Assembly (NCBI RefSeq): GCF_964355755.1
Contig: NC_092679.1
Location: 4,714,001 to 4,778,000 of the forward strand
From: Antedon mediterranea
Taxonomy: Eukaryota; Echinodermata; Crinoidea; Comatulida; Antedonidae
Reading direction: 5' to 3'
Length of the DNA stretch: 64,000 nt
In this document: positions 1-14,769 of the stretch, piece by piece
Position numbering within the stretch: the stretch's first letter is position 1
Layout: every line of letters begins with the position of its first letter
Translations under genes and position numbers: made by a program
The notes under the pieces: generated by a model
The model's input: only the letters and a program-made list of their open reading frames with translations
Told to the model about the DNA's origin: nothing
The model's database searches: none

Positions 1-947
1 TGAAGTATGGCGAAGAATGTCCACATTACCATGGAAACTGTGAATAGTTTTAAACAATTCAAGAGGGCAGCAAACAACATAAGGGTGTATTTGTCTATTT
101 CTACTTTATACCGGGTGACCTCTTGGATACAGAACTTTTCTCCTAGAGAGAATACAGGACAATGATTCGTCCATCAGGAGAACATCCCCTACTCCTTTCA
201 AACAGTGTACCAAGTTTTATTTATTACACACACAAGCAATTTATATACACGGGCCCCACAGATTTACTGTGCCTTACTCCTCCTGGACTAAAGCAGTATT
301 AAATCAAATTTATGTAGCCTAAGCACTTTATATGAAACCAGAACTTACCCCCAACTCAGCACCAACTCGAATCCTCTACTCAAATAACACAATTGGGATG
401 AAGGATACACAAAGATAAACAAACAAAACAAAGGTAAAACATGCAATGAAATACAAACTAGCTATATGAAATATTTCAAAACATTATTGATAGATGTAGC
501 TACAGTATTTTATAAACAAAATAAACAACTTCATAAATCCAAAAAGAACAAAATAATACAAATAAATATTAACAATTATACACAAGTATTAAATAAGAAA
601 TAAAAATGTCCAAAAATGGATGGAAAACATATAATTTAAAGTTAAATGATGATACAATAGTCAGGTGATTTGGTTTATGAAGATTTTGTTGTGGGTGTTG
701 GAAATGCTCTTAGCCAGCCCCCATGTCTAATACCTTTGCGGAACACACAACCTCTTCCTTACTCAACAAATTACCCTACACACATCACAATGTGAAATTC
801 CCACAGTTATTTCAGACGCACCCCCAGCTCCATGCCACTAAACTCCTCCGACACATCCCACACAAACACCCCCTCATATAACCTCACCAAGAAACGCAGA
901 CAGACAACCCTCAGACCCACAACAAAGACACGCTATTGGCTATATTC

Positions 948-1200
948 AATGCTAAGCCCTGTCATGTTGCTTTATAATAGGTACACGCACTATAGGTTAC
1001 TGAGAATTCTTAGCTCATCTTTAGCTGTTCTTTTAGCACACCACTGGCACACACACTACAGTATAATAGGTTTGAGAATAAACTCATCTTTACCGGTTGC
1101 TTTATACACACATACTTGTCAAACCACTGGCCCATTTACTATATCATTGGGAATGCTAAGCCAATGTTTACCTGTTGTTTTAGCACACTGCTGGCAGCTA
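948..1200. repeat. Degenerate tandem repeat, ~73 bp period, about 4 units
   Basis: Related starts such as AATGCTAAGCC recur at about 948, 1004, 1077 and 1151. Each is followed by a CTGTT..TTTAGCACACCACTGGC-like stretch and, in three units, an ACTATA..ATAGG-like stretch. The 148-codon open frame across it (832-1278, plus) is explained by the repeat and shows no recognisable domain. Confidence 0.5.
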
Positions 1201-1327
1201 ATTCTTGGTTACGCTTACTTTGTTGTATCTTTCTTGTCATTGGATCGTGGGCTACAAAACCTGAAAAAAATTGTATAGAGTATAGATTACTTTAAATGAA
1301 TGGAACCAAACTGTAAATTAATGTGTA

Positions 1328-1490
1328 AAGCTCTGTCTAGACTATCAAACATTGTGACAAAAAAATGTGATGATCCAACTAATATGGACAATGTAATATC
1401 AGTACCATATTTAAGCATCACTTATATATATATTTGGGCACATCACACTTTTTTTTTGTCAAACTAGTTTAATAGTGTAGTCAGAACTTT
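1328..1490. mobile_element. Foldback MITE, family A, copy 1
   Basis: Family A elements are ~140-160 bp near-palindromes. Both ends carry versions of CTCTGTCTACACTATCAAAC, and the centre reads ATATGGTAGTGATATGACAT or its complement. This copy has both ends but is diverged. Confidence 0.65.
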
Positions 1491-1713
1491 ACTGTGGCAC
1501 AAGAAAAGAACCAACCTGTTAGAGAGAACAAGTCTGACATCAGATTCGACTTGATTTTGAGATCCAATGGAGCATCACTATAAAAGATAAATATTTTTTC
1601 ATAATTAACAAATTGACTGTAACATCATATGCTCTGGTGACTATGTGACATAACAGAGCAAAGAAAAGGCATTTTAACATATTCAATTAACCTGTACCTA
1701 ATTTATAACAAGA

Positions 1714-1855
1714 AAAGCCACTGTCCACACTATCAAACATGGTAGTGATATGTCCAAATATGGTAGTGATATAACATCATCCTGTCAATATATGGGCACA
1801 TCACATTTTTTTTTGTCACATAATGTATAAAGTTTGATAGTGTAGACAGAGCTTT
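1714..1855. mobile_element. Foldback MITE, family A, copy 2
   Basis: The left end CTGTCCACACTATCAAAC and right end GTTTGATAGTGTAGACAGAG are inverted. The central part has the double TATGGTAGTGATAT motif also seen in the copies at 14030 and 29853. Confidence 0.75.
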
Positions 1856-2269
1856 AGATTATATACAAACTAATCAGGATAAACTGCTAAATATCAATTA
1901 TTAATAAAAAATGAAAAAGATCATTAAAATTGTTTGTTTTTTGTGCTGGTTTATTCTAAATAGAATTAAAGTTCGTTTTGAATAATACATGATTTCAATC
2001 AATGCAAAATATCAAAAATTGGTCGTTCATTTAAAAGATAATACACAATAAAAACGATTAATAATTTCTAGTAAACATTAAGCCGGAAGATTGTTAATTA
2101 ATATCAGGAATAATTGTCATATAAAATAATTCTCTATAGATCCAATATGTGGGTAAGATAACACTGCTAATATAAGAAAGGAAATGTTCAATTAACTTCA
2201 ACAGGATATGTTGTTAAACAACTAAATTAATCATTTTGAATTATATGTGCTTTTACTGAATACAGTAGA

Positions 2270-2840
2270 GCGCCTATTACTAAGAGGCCACTTTCAGAAC
2301 CCAACAAACTGTCCTCTTAATAGGGGTGTCCACTGAACAGGTTGGTTTTAATGTTACAACCATCAACCATTAACTGTCCCTCATTCATTTAACAGGAATG
2401 TTTTTAATAGGGATATCCTATGAATAAGAGTGTCCCAACACACTTTTAGGAACCAGCATAATGTCCTCTTAATAGGGGTGTCCCCTGAACTGGTTGGTTT
2501 AAATGTTACAACCATTAACTGTTTCTCATTCATTTAACAGGAACATTTTTAATAGGGATATCCTATGAATAGGAGTGGTACGTCCCAACACACTTCTAGG
2601 AACCAGCAAAATGTCCTCTTAATAGGGGTGTCCCCTGAACAGGTTGGTTTAAATGTTACAACCATTAACTGTTCCTCATTCATTTAACAGGAACGTTTTT
2701 AATATCCCATGAATAGCAGTGTCCCAACACACTTTTAGGACCCAACAAAGTGTCCTCATAATAGGGGTGTCCCCTAAATAGGAGTTGATTGTAGTGTTAT
2801 ATAACCATTTACTGTCCCTCAATGTTTTTATATATCCCTT
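2270..2840. repeat. Satellite-like tandem array, ~140-152 bp period, 4 units
   Basis: The phrase GTCCTCTTAATAGGGGTGTC recurs at about 2311, 2463 and 2613, with a variant at 2752. Units also share CATTCATTTAACAGGAA and AACACACTT blocks. Related single fragments occur near 3830, 35490, 42590 and 59570, and a sister array at 15124. Confidence 0.75.
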
Positions 2841-3625
2841 TAAAGAAGTGTTCCAAAAGTCTACTAAAAAATATCAGCAAAAACATTTTTATTCCTGTGC
2901 ACACACCCTAATCAAATAAGACGTTCTTGTACAAAACACAACACATTATTTTAATACACTTATTCTATTGACAGTACCATGTAACTGGCCAAAAGAAATT
3001 AACAAATTTGTTACTACGCCCTCTAATTCATCGTTCGTTGTATCGTTGACCGCTTACATTATTATATATCGACCAATTAACAAGTAATAATGTCTATCAA
3101 TAATGCATGCTTAAACCCACATCTAAAAAATAGGTCATTCCTGAATGAAGATTTCAAAATCAATAAGTAATTCAACGTTAACCTAATTACCAAATATGAC
3201 TAATCAATTATGAAAGGTCTAAATTATACTTTAATTAGTATGAACACTAAAGTATAATTCGTTTATAGCATTAATCAATTAATTAGTTAAATTGGCATGA
3301 TTAGCAAATACATTTACAGCGTCAATAGCAACATGAACATTTAAAGCGATACCTTCTGGACCCAGCAATCCTGAAGTTCTGTCTATGCTATAAAACTTTT
3401 GTTGTTTTTGTCAATATTTCATATTTATTAGTTTTCTTGTCATGACGACAACTGTCTTCAGGTGATCAATGCTTAAAGTAATTATTACTTATTTTAATCT
3501 CCTTTCACACATTGTCCTTATTGTATATTTGTTTTCTTTTCTAAAGTATAAATATCTGTTCTTTTTTGTTCAATGTGTGGAAAATAAATAAATGAAATGA
3601 AAATAAATAAATGAAATGAAATTAA

Positions 3626-3750
3626 AAACTTTATGGGACAACAAAATGTGATGTTCCCATATATGGACACGATGATGTCATATCACTACCATATTTGGCC
3701 ACATCGCACTATTTTTGTCAAACTAGTTTGGTAGTGTAAACAGAGCTTTA
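3626..3750. mobile_element. Foldback MITE, family A, copy 3 (left end lost)
   Basis: The right end with TAGTTTGGTAGTGTAAACAG and the central motif are present; the outer left end is missing. Confidence 0.65.
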
Positions 3751-4186
3751 TAGTGCATTAATATATGGGTGGCTCCTGTATATTGGCCTTTAGTATTTAG
3801 ACATATAGTTGCCCTCATTTTGAAATGAGTGTCCCCTTATAGTTGTGGTGTACCCTGAATAGGAATGTTCAAAAGAAGGGGTTCTGTATTTCAGATCATA
3901 ACATAAATAAAGAGTATGTTTGTATAAAAACAATATTATATTTTTGAAAAAATGGATATTAATATCTATAATACAATCCATTCCATAAAAAATACTAAAT
4001 CAAAATATCAAATAAAAACTGAACAAAAATGTAAAATCAAAATAATGTGTTATTTCTAGTTACAGTGTGTGCAGTAATGTTGTGTTATTTTTAGTAACAT
4101 GATGTCATTAACTATTAAGTGTGTGCACTAAAATGTTGTGTTATTTTTAGCAACATGATGTCATCAACTATAACGTACAAACCTAC

Positions 4187-4268
4187 CATGCAAGTGAGGG
4201 AGATAAGTTAACTTCTAATATCCAAGGCTTGAGATTTTCATCAACAAGAATATCAAAGCCATGCAGTT
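4187..4268 (-). CDS. TTLL5: TTLL5 exon 13 (metal-binding motif; last exon in window)
   Basis: Encodes [20 protein letters not shown] then NLSPSLA and the first two bases of Cys. [10 protein letters not shown] holds the Mg-binding Glu and Asn. Acceptor TTTTTTAG|AACTGC. Donor GCATG|GTAGGT, phase 2. The next exon, which should continue into the D-P-L-D-L-K-I-K stretch, is not visible between this exon and the left edge. Confidence 0.95.
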
Positions 4269-7200
4269 CTAAAAAAGGATAATGAAGATTTATTTGTACA
4301 GGATATGTAATCAACATATTACGCTTAATAACCGCGGATTGATTACGTAATCTACACATGTATTATTCCCAACTTTGCGCTATTAGCTTTGATTTGATAT
4401 AGCTCAATGTGCAGTACAAGATATACAGCGTTAGGAAATCTGTTCTACCAATTATGGCCACTTACCGGTTTGTGTATTTTTACTTTGAAAGATTTTAAAA
4501 ATAATATTAAAAATGTCATAATTCATATTTTAAATTAATTGAAATATCATCAGCACAATACAGTTAATTTTATTAGAGAAGACAAGATATCTGACCAATG
4601 AGCAAAGCAGGCAAACTTATTCTATTATTTTATAAAGATGATGATGCCTTTGCAGGTTGTAAATTAAATGACAATAAACAAACAAAACAAATGTATAAAA
4701 AAGCTAAAGTAATGAATAATGACAGACCACACGATTCTAGATACTGTATCTAGATCTACAGACGTATCATAGGAATATTTGGTAATACAGCATCACATGT
4801 GTTTCACATGTATCATATAATATAAACTTGCCATAAACCTACAGTAACCTTACATGATTCAGGCACCACATGTGATACACATAAGATGCTGTATTATCAA
4901 ATATTCCATGATACTGGACAAAATCGTTTTATGCGTGGAGATACAGCACTGAGAATCGGATAGACAGCAGTATCACTTTTTTGACAATATGTTTTATTGT
5001 TTATCGTAACATATATGGTTTGTATAATGATAGTACCTAAATACGTTATTTTTCTTAAATTTCAAAATACAAAAATATCAGCACATAATCGCCATAAGGT
5101 CAACAAACATGTCCACACATTTCTTTAATCCATAAAAGCTTAACGACGCGGTATCATGACCTATCAATGTCGTGAGAAAATCAATCATGGTGAGATGAGG
5201 CTCAATTGCAATCAATTAATGGCTTAGTAATCGTGGAAGATTATCTTGCATGGAAATACCAAGGTTTATTTAAACACCTTTTGGCAGAATTAGATTTGCT
5301 TGAGTTGACCTCATTCCGAATACCTGCTTTTTTTCCCATAGAAGCTTAGATATTCACTTTAATAATAAACTAATTTAGAGTATTTAAATTTACTAAACTA
5401 ACAAACCTTGATTCAAATGTTATCCCATTTATATGAAGATGAAAAAAATGCAGATGGCCTAAAAGGTTTGGGGGGGGGGGGGAGGGGTCACATGGTAGCA
5501 TGAAGTTGATTAATATAAATACACATGCTACTAAACTATAGATTTTCAATAATTTGTTTATTATGCATGCAAGGACATTTGGACGTTCTTTTGCATTTGA
5601 GGTTTAAACAAAAACCAATGACACAATGGTCAAAGGTTGTAGGTCGTAGGTTATCGAAAGCTCCCTATACTCAGAGAAGATGCATGATGCTAACAATTGT
5701 ACTGATAACATTTCTTTGAAAGACGAATGACGTTACGTACCAAAGCAGTTTCCTCGATACGGCATAAACATTTTGCACGCCGTTGCAACTGGAAGCTCTG
5801 CACATATAATACACTTGGCTATCACCTCCTCAATTCTTGCTAATAGACCTAACAATATAAGGCAGACACAACATTCAAAGACTGTGTTTGTTTGTTTGGG
5901 CAAGAACGTTTAAGCTACATTCACATTGCGTCCAGATTCGGTCCGGCACTTAGAGGAAAATGTTGTGAGTATTGAGCACATATTCTGTTATCTGTTATCA
6001 AGCGAGTTCATTCATGCTCAATGTTGATTGGTCAAAAGAAAAAAAATTGTAAGACAATAAGAAAACAAGTGGATTCTTGATCCATCGCCACCACCCAAAT
6101 TTGGAGTCCGAATACGGATTCAAATGGTACGAATTTGATAATCCAGTTTTTTCACTGAACTTAGTTTGCACGATATTTTTCTCAGGACGCCAGACCGAAT
6201 TCGGCCGCAATGTGAAAGCAGCTTTACCCTCATTGCTTGATTATTTAGATGGAAAGTTTTTCAGTACTCAATTTAAGTAGGGGATTGTTCCCCAAGTATG
6301 CTGATTTTCGGCTTATAATCCTACTGTGAATATTATATTTAAATAAATATATATTTATATTATTATTATTATAAATATACTAATCAATTTATTTCTATAT
6401 AATATATAATATTTTTCAATACCTCTAACATCCCTGCCTTGTTTCTTTAGATACCGAAACAGCGCCCCCAAACTCCACTTATTGCCATAGTCTTCAATAT
6501 CAGGATCATTGCACCTAATAAATACAAATAAGTAATTTAAACAAAAATAAAGTTATTTATTTTTAATTTTTATTAAATGACTCGCCAATTACAGGATGGT
6601 GAACCTATATTTTCTATAAAAGTCTCCCATGAGGCTTTGGTAGAACCATTGTATTGGCTATCGAAAAAGAACTTGAATGTTAGATTAGATATCCACCACC
6701 AAATACTTTTATGAAATAGTATTAATGTAGTTCATTTAGAAGCTATCACAACACAAATTGACTTGTAAGCATGTGCAGATATTCAACTTACTTAACGTAA
6801 TCATTACTCTTCTTATTGACACTATAATTTGTGAGATGCATCATTGTATTACGGATGGTCTTATTACTGTGTTCGTACTGGACGGTTGCAAATCTGTAAA
6901 AAGAAGAAAAACCCTCCATAAATCTGAAAAATTCAGTGTCTGGTTATTCCAGAATGTCTTGTTTTTAAATGCATTGTAAGGAGTAAAACCCTATCTACAC
7001 TATCAAACTTTATTTGACAAAAAAATGTGGTGTGCTCAAATGGACATGATGTCATATCACTATAACATTTGTGCATACACTACCATATTTGGGTACATCA
7101 CACTTTTTTGGTCAAACTAGTTTGATAATGTAAACAGAGCTTTAGACAAGATTTGGTTTCTTTATTTTATGTATTAACTGTACCATTAATCTTTTTTTTA

Positions 7201-10200
7201 AATTAGGTATGTTCAAAAGTCTTAATTTGGTTAAATTTACATGTAAGCCATGGTATTATTTTCTTTATAAACTTAGTACTGTACAACTACTAAGTAAATT
7301 CATGTTTGCTGCCCTCTATGGCTGATATTATTTCCAATCATAATTAATAAGTGAATTTTTTATGTGGGTGTACAGTAACGGTAATCACAAATTCAATTTT
7401 CTTTTCCAAATTAGTTTGATGATATGAATTATAAAAAAAAATTATTTCTGTAATGTGTAAAAATTGAAACATCAATACAATTTACAAAACCAAAAGATGA
7501 TGAAATGGAAGATTACCTTGCTAAACCTTCTTCGTAGAGATAAAGACGAAGAGGGTCATAAGATGTTATTGCTACATACAAACGAAGATCAAATTTAAAA
7601 CCTAAATGGGAAAAACAAAATAAGGTCAAAAGTCACCAAACATTCCTACAGTTAATGATATTGATTGAATTCTCTCTAAGATATCTGTTTTTCTGGAAAG
7701 TTGAGTGTCATAAAACAAGATGGCCATCTACAGTAAAAACTCTTCCGCATGCTTATCAGGGTGGGGCTATTAAAAGGGGTTCATTAATAAAATAGGGACA
7801 ATAGGGCTTCTCTTAACTAGATATACAATGATTAAGCCTGTCAAAGGGTGGGACCATGCAATGTCTTTTGACATTGATGGGTCTATGATTATTTTATGGA
7901 TTTATCCCTTTGGTAACAGCTGAAATGTTCACAGGCTCATCAAGGTCAAAGGACATTTCATGGTCTCACCCTTATTGGGCTTAGCAGTGTTCCCCTTGTT
8001 TGATCATGTCAAACAAGGGGAACACTGCTAGATAAAGTGCTTAAAATGAATGCTTACCATCAATAAGAAGAGGATTCTTAAGATATCTAGATACAACAAG
8101 GTTTTCATCAAGAGGTAGATGTTGAGGCTGAAAAGAGAAAATGTTAAAAAATCTATGTAAATAGAGAATACTTTAAACCAGCAAAACATATCATATCCAT
8201 GCCTAATACCACTAGGGATTGCAGATGACAATGGCAGCCATATTTGTCACGGAACTTTGGCGACCAATACCAGAAACCTGGGTTCAAATAATGTTAAATT
8301 CCAGATTATTACTGAAAAAATAACATTTGTTACAAGACATTATGTGTAGATAATATTGTGTTTAGGTATGTGTTTAAAATTGTTTAATTTAATTGTATAT
8401 GAAGCAGTTCATATTCTAATACTGTTTCCTGGTATCTTTAGAATCCCTATTTTATCATTTTTATAATAACACCAAGTATTTCAGTATTTGTTTTTTGTTG
8501 TAGGTATATTAAAGTGATTTCTCCCAAACGTAAATCTCTGTTTACGCCATCAAACTAGTTTGATAAAAAAAGTGGGATGTGCTCAAATATGGTAGTGATA
8601 TGATATCATCATGTCCATATATGGGCACATCACATTTTGTTGTCCCATAGAGTTTGATAGTGTAGACACTAGAGTTTAATACTTACATGATTCAACAAAA
8701 ATATACCTCTTCCCCGAGAGGAAGCAACTGGTTTCACTATCCACGTCCCTTTGTCTTTATTGTGGGCAACTGAAATACAAAAGTATTGAAAAACTCATCA
8801 TCCTTGAACTGAAACACAGAAGTGAAACTAAATAATAATAAGTCAATTTAAATAAGAAAGAATAAAGTACTACACAGAGAAGGACAGTAGTGGACAATGA
8901 TATGTTCAAAATTGGTACTGGTAAACAAATCTGTTAGGGTGTTCAAAAATACATCATAAATGAGCTGTACCTGTAAAGTCATCAAATTCTGATGGTGTTA
9001 TAAACGTCTGTGGTAAGAAGTCAAAATGCTTTGTTCCCTGAAAGAAAAAAAACATTTTAAAATACATATATTTTTAATTTTTTTATTTCATACGCATCCT
9101 ACAACAAACACAAACTCGGCAATTACAAAATGGATAAACTATTTTATAATTTATTGTGCTTATAAAGTAAGTCTCATTTTAGGCGTAGGGAGTGGAGTTG
9201 AAAGAGTTGCGAGTTACAACCCTGGCACTAGGTCAAGATTGACCCTGGACCTTGGGATTGGAATGCAAGAACATCAACCACCAAGCTACAGCTCCACTTC
9301 TTTTATAATTATATTATGTAAAATAAAAGTAATTTTTGTTTTTTTGCCAAGATAAAAAACATTGATTTAATTTTATTAAAATTGAACTTATCATTTTTCA
9401 CTTATTAAATGCCATTATCTTGACAAGGCAACTCTTTAAAAGTGCAATATGGCAAACAGCCTATTCCTAATAAACATATTTTAAAATATGTTATTCATGA
9501 ATTGTCGTGCTATATCCAATCAAATATTATAGACAATTACACTCATTGCATGTGGTATGTTGCCATTTGAATTTCATATATCAAGATAAATACATTATTT
9601 TACTTTTAGTTTTTATTTAATATCAAATTTGCATATAATTTAATTTCAAAGCTATACTATTTCACTATCAAACTAAAAAAAAAGTGTGATCTGCCAAAAT
9701 ATGGTAGTGATATGACATCATCATGTCAACATTTTTGGTCACATAATATTTGATAGTGTACAGCTTTAGTCCGTACCTTTGCGTGTTGCATTCGTTGAAA
9801 ATTCTTATACAAACGATCCTTACGTGTTATCTCGTACGACCTGAAACATATATTTAAAAAGTTATGAAAGATTAAATGGGAACAATATAAGCTAAACATT
9901 TTTCAGTTGCATTTATTGCAGTAACTCATTTTTTTTACTGCAAATGTATGATTTTAATGTACTATAGACAGTCACTGCAATAAACAGTGTGTATGATATA
10001 ACCCTTAAAAATCTGGCTAAATAATTGCATAAACAGGTTTAAAGGGATACAAATAAGTTTACTGCAGTAACTGCATTAAAATAAAGTTCACATGTTCGTA
10101 AAACTGTATTAAAGTTAAAGGGATTTGAATAAAAATAACAAATATTCTCTTATTAAGGTTAATAATTTTTTTAATTTTTTTTTAAATGTTAAACATTGTT

Positions 10201-13200
10201 TAAAATACACACTTAAAAACAATGTTTTTAAACTAAGAAAAAAAATTGGCATCACATTTTATCTATAATAAATTATTTACAAAAATATTATTTTTAAACA
10301 TTCTCCTCCTTAGAATAATATAATTCCTGTATTAAAAAAACATACATTAAACATTTGATAGAAAAAAGACTACCAAATGAAGACAGTTAGTTTAGAAGAA
10401 TTAGACTAAGATTTAGTATTATTATTCAGTATATTATCAATATCTATTTCGACTGTTCAAGCTAAAGTATTAAATAAATCAGTACAAATAAATCAACTAT
10501 TTTGTTGTTATTAATAAATGTTGGATTGTCTCAGCTAATGTAAAGTATACAATTCCTACTTATGTATTATAAATACATAATTCTATTCCATAGTATAAAA
10601 AGGTATCAACTATGAACCATGATAAATTATATAAAACAATACATATCCTCATGAATATTTAATAACAGTACAAATTGATTTGGCTGGAGGTCATGTCTGT
10701 CAGTGCAAACACGCATCTTGAATGCATAGCGTGACGGTAATCTTGTCTCGCGCATCGCTACTTCAATTGATTTTGCTTGCTTGTCTTCTTCATTTTAAAA
10801 AGCTAATTTCAAATGTGTATCGTATACTATGTGAGTTATAATGTTCATATCAACTCTAAGAAGTATATAATATATATATTTTAAATAAAGCTCAAATATA
10901 TAACACATGAAAACTAAAAACAGCTAAATACTAAAGCTAAATTGTTTGATATATACATATATGTGATATGTAATATGAATTTAAACGACACAGTGTATTA
11001 TTTGAACAACAATACTATGGGAAACTGTGATACTATGGGAAACAATGGCTGGTTAAAAACAAATTAAAAATTAAAAACAGTTGCGCTATAATTATTAACA
11101 TTTCAAGAGACCTACATTTTTGCATGTACTGTATTGCAAACACTTGTTTAAATTTCCGAAAACACAGAAAACAATTGTAAGATGCGAAATTAAAATGTTG
11201 ATAATAGCCAGAGTTCATGTAATGGAAAAATACAGTAGAATAACATTGCAACTACTCTTGAACATTGGCCAAATCTTATCCTATCAGTAGGCTTACTATA
11301 CCAATAAGTTGATATTTGTCCAGGGACCTACGCTGTCCTGGAACTATAACTATTCTATCTAGGTTGAGCTTTAAGGATATGGATCACCCCACCCAGTTTC
11401 TACTTCAAGTTGGATGTGAAAGCAATTATTAATCATAAAAAAACGTATCAGAAAGATAGACTATCAGGCAGAGTCATACTGCATCCTAGGTTCAGTAATA
11501 GACATACAGTAGTCCCTCTTACTTGAATTGAAAATGCTTTAAAGCAACTCAGAAGTTCATAGTATCAAGTGCAGTGAGTGTCTCTCTGTACATACTTGGC
11601 TCGGGAACTGGCGGTAGGGACCACGGAAAATCAGGCCTAGTTTTTAAGGCTTAGATTTTTTCGAGTGGAAGAGGTAATTTAGAGGGTTAGGTTCAGTTTA
11701 GTTAAGGGTTGGATAATTATTTGGGGTTTAGGCCTATTCAGTTAAATTTGTCATTAATGGGTCTGATCATCCTGGGCCTGATCATCTGATACCGTTGGGT
11801 CAACTACTTACCTTGCCAGCTTTAAAACAACAAGAAGCACATTCTTACCTGGGAAAATGGTTGACCTTTTGAAATTCAGTTAAACTTCTTAATGTGTATG
11901 GTTTCACATGAGAACCTATCCACATCAGATTGAAGTCAGAACTATTCGGATGAACCTGTCAATAAAAATAATCGTCAAGAAGATACCTAAAATAATACAT
12001 CATTCTCGTATGTGGATATTAAATATTTTTTTAAATAACACATCCACTCTATCGTCATGTGCACATAATTGAATATTTTAATAAAAGAACCCATGCATTC
12101 TATCATCATTTGTGTATTGAATATTTTTTTTAAAGAATATATCCGTGGTTGCCATATCGATATTTTAAGACAAAAACGAGAGAGGTAAACACAAACCTCA
12201 TGGAAACCATGCTTGTGTAGAACCTGCCTTATCACTTTGCACTCAGTTTTAACCATTTTGTACGCCAAGTGAAATTTTTCTAAAAGAGAAAAAAAAACAT
12301 GAAATAACGTCATAATTAAATTTTCTTTTTTAACAACATTTAAAAGATTTGAGGATATCTCAGATTTAACCAAATTAAATCTTATCGTTTATAAATGGAC
12401 AACCTATAACTTTATGATAAATTGGTTATTACGTCAAATAAATTAAAGATGTATTGTCCCTTGAAACACAAAAAATAAAAAATAAAAAAATTCTAAATTT
12501 AAATTGGCCATATCAAAGTAATATTAAACTTATTCACTTTAAGTCGAAAATTTGAGGCAAAAACAACAAGTTTACGTAATTAACAGGTAAATTAATTTGA
12601 TTACATTTCGTCTAGAAAATCTTCACGAGCGAAAGTAAACAAAGATTTAAAACCATGAGTATGCATTAATGCATGATGCTAATTAAAATTGTTTACAACT
12701 CGTAGCGGTTGAGAAGGTGTTTTCAGAGTAGCCAAACAAGCGCGTTGCATTATGAGATATGTTTTGATCGAAAACTTAAAGTTATTTTTTGAAACAAAAA
12801 AACGTCCGTATTTCGGTTAAATTATTTTTTTTCCAACTAATTTTTGGTGAAAGTTAATAACTATTATGATAATTCAAAATGACCCACTTTTTTTCGAAAT
12901 ATATAAAAAAAAAAAATTTTTTTTAATTAGTCAAAGGGACAATACATCTTTAAGTATCCTAAAAGAATTGTTTTTACCTATTGTACCATTTCTATTTGAC
13001 ATGTCTCTATAATAATTTCTCTTTTAATGTCACCATTATTAAATTAATCAATTAATTTTGCAAAATGCCAATATTATCATATCTTCAAAACATTCCTATG
13101 TTAACATAACATAAATGTTGTGATAGAATTAGCATTTCAATAGGCTATTTTAATGAATAGGAAATACGCAGCCATCAACACCAGTAAAGTGGTTTGTCTA

Positions 13201-14730
13201 ACCAAATTACAGCTAATTTCCTATCAACTGACAAGTTGAGTTCAATTGATTAAAAACAGAGACCATTGCTATAGGCACATGGTTTACAGTATTCACAACC
13301 GGCATATAGCTCTTAAGCTACCGGTAAATAAGAGATACCGATTTGAAGAATAGTTAGCCTCTTCAGTCTAAGACTGAAGAGGCTAACTATTAGTCTTTTC
13401 GAGAAGACTCGTTCTACCACCAGAACCATGGAGTGAGTGAGCCTCGAAGCATTGCCGATGCACCATTATGGCTACGTATTACGGTTCCACTGTCTTAACT
13501 GCTTGGCCACAATACAATTTTTTGTATAATTATTAGAGTTTGCTGGAACTTATCAGTACAAATCAGTCCAACGCCCACAAAACTAGAATTTTCTGAATTT
13601 TTACATCTCAATCGAGGACCCTAGAATATTGGCAAGGAAACATCACTAATTCAGTTTATTTTGTCACATAAAACAATATGACATTACTTCTTGATACAAA
13701 TATTAATAAAACTATCAAAAGTGACATTACAATTTTAAAACATTATATAATATTTGTGTCAATAAAAATGTAGCTGGTATAGATGAATGCATTTAATTGG
13801 CAATCGTAATTTTGGGTTTTTGTTTATGTTTTGGCTTTCAGGACTATGGATATTAACAGGGTGCAACCCGTTCATCAAGTCAACACAAATTATTGGAGGG
13901 TGCCAACATTTAGGGTGTGGCAATCTTTAAACACTATAGAGATTTTATTACACTTACAGTAAGTGGATATTACTAATAGTGGATCACAACTAAATCCACA
14001 TTCATTTTTAAATAGTTAAAATAGTTTCATCTCTGTCTAAACTAGTTTGAAAATAGTGTGATGTACCCAAATATGGTAGTGATATGTCTAGTATGGTGGT
14101 AGTGATATGACATCATCATGTCCATATATCGTCATCATCATCACATTATTTTTGTCACATAAACTTTGATAGTGTAGACACAGCTTTGGAAAATAAATTG
14201 AATTTCAAATAAAAATTCAAATGGGTGCTAGTAGAAACTAACTGTTTGGTAAAAACTCTCTCTCTTGTTTTCAGAGAGAAATGACTATCTTTTAGGAAAA
14301 CTCTAGTTCTATATTGGTGCAAAAACAAGACGGGATCAATAGAGTAGAGAAATTTTATTTAATCACATCCTTCACTAAATAAAATCCCAGGTACTGAATT
14401 GTTTTTAACCTGTTAAAGGAGTCGTAATGCATATCAATGTGTTTTATATTAATAATTTTCTACAAATTAATTAAATTTCCTATTATTTTTGTGATAATTA
14501 TAAAAACCGTTACCATGTCTCCAATCAATTTACAATCAATATGCAACAAAAGTGTCAAATGTCATTCATTTGTACATTATAAATTTAAATTGGCCATCAT
14601 AACAATATAATTTAGATTTCTATTAATATCAGATTTTAAAAGGAATTAAATCTTTACTGTCAATACAATAGAACGAAAGATGTTCAGCACTTAGAGAAGC
14701 TTGCTTGTAGAGTGCTATATAAGAATGAAC

Positions 14731-14769
<39 letters not shown>

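Larger units (their letters stand above)
1..4186. other. TTLL5 intron 13, repeat-rich, no exon found
   Basis: No further TTLL5 exon was found here although the gene must continue leftwards. The stretch holds three foldback element copies, a degenerate ~73 bp tandem repeat near 950-1200 and a ~150 bp satellite-like array at 2270-2840. The rest is AT-rich sequence without recognisable coding content. Confidence 0.6.

Noticed and set aside
1-60. Possible TTLL5 exon 14 after TTCACAG
   Set aside because: Translation in the required phase does not resemble the expected D-x-P-L-D-L-K segment.
832-1278. 148-codon plus-strand ORF
   Set aside because: Lies over a degenerate tandem repeat in a TTLL5 intron, with low-complexity peptide and no recognisable domain.
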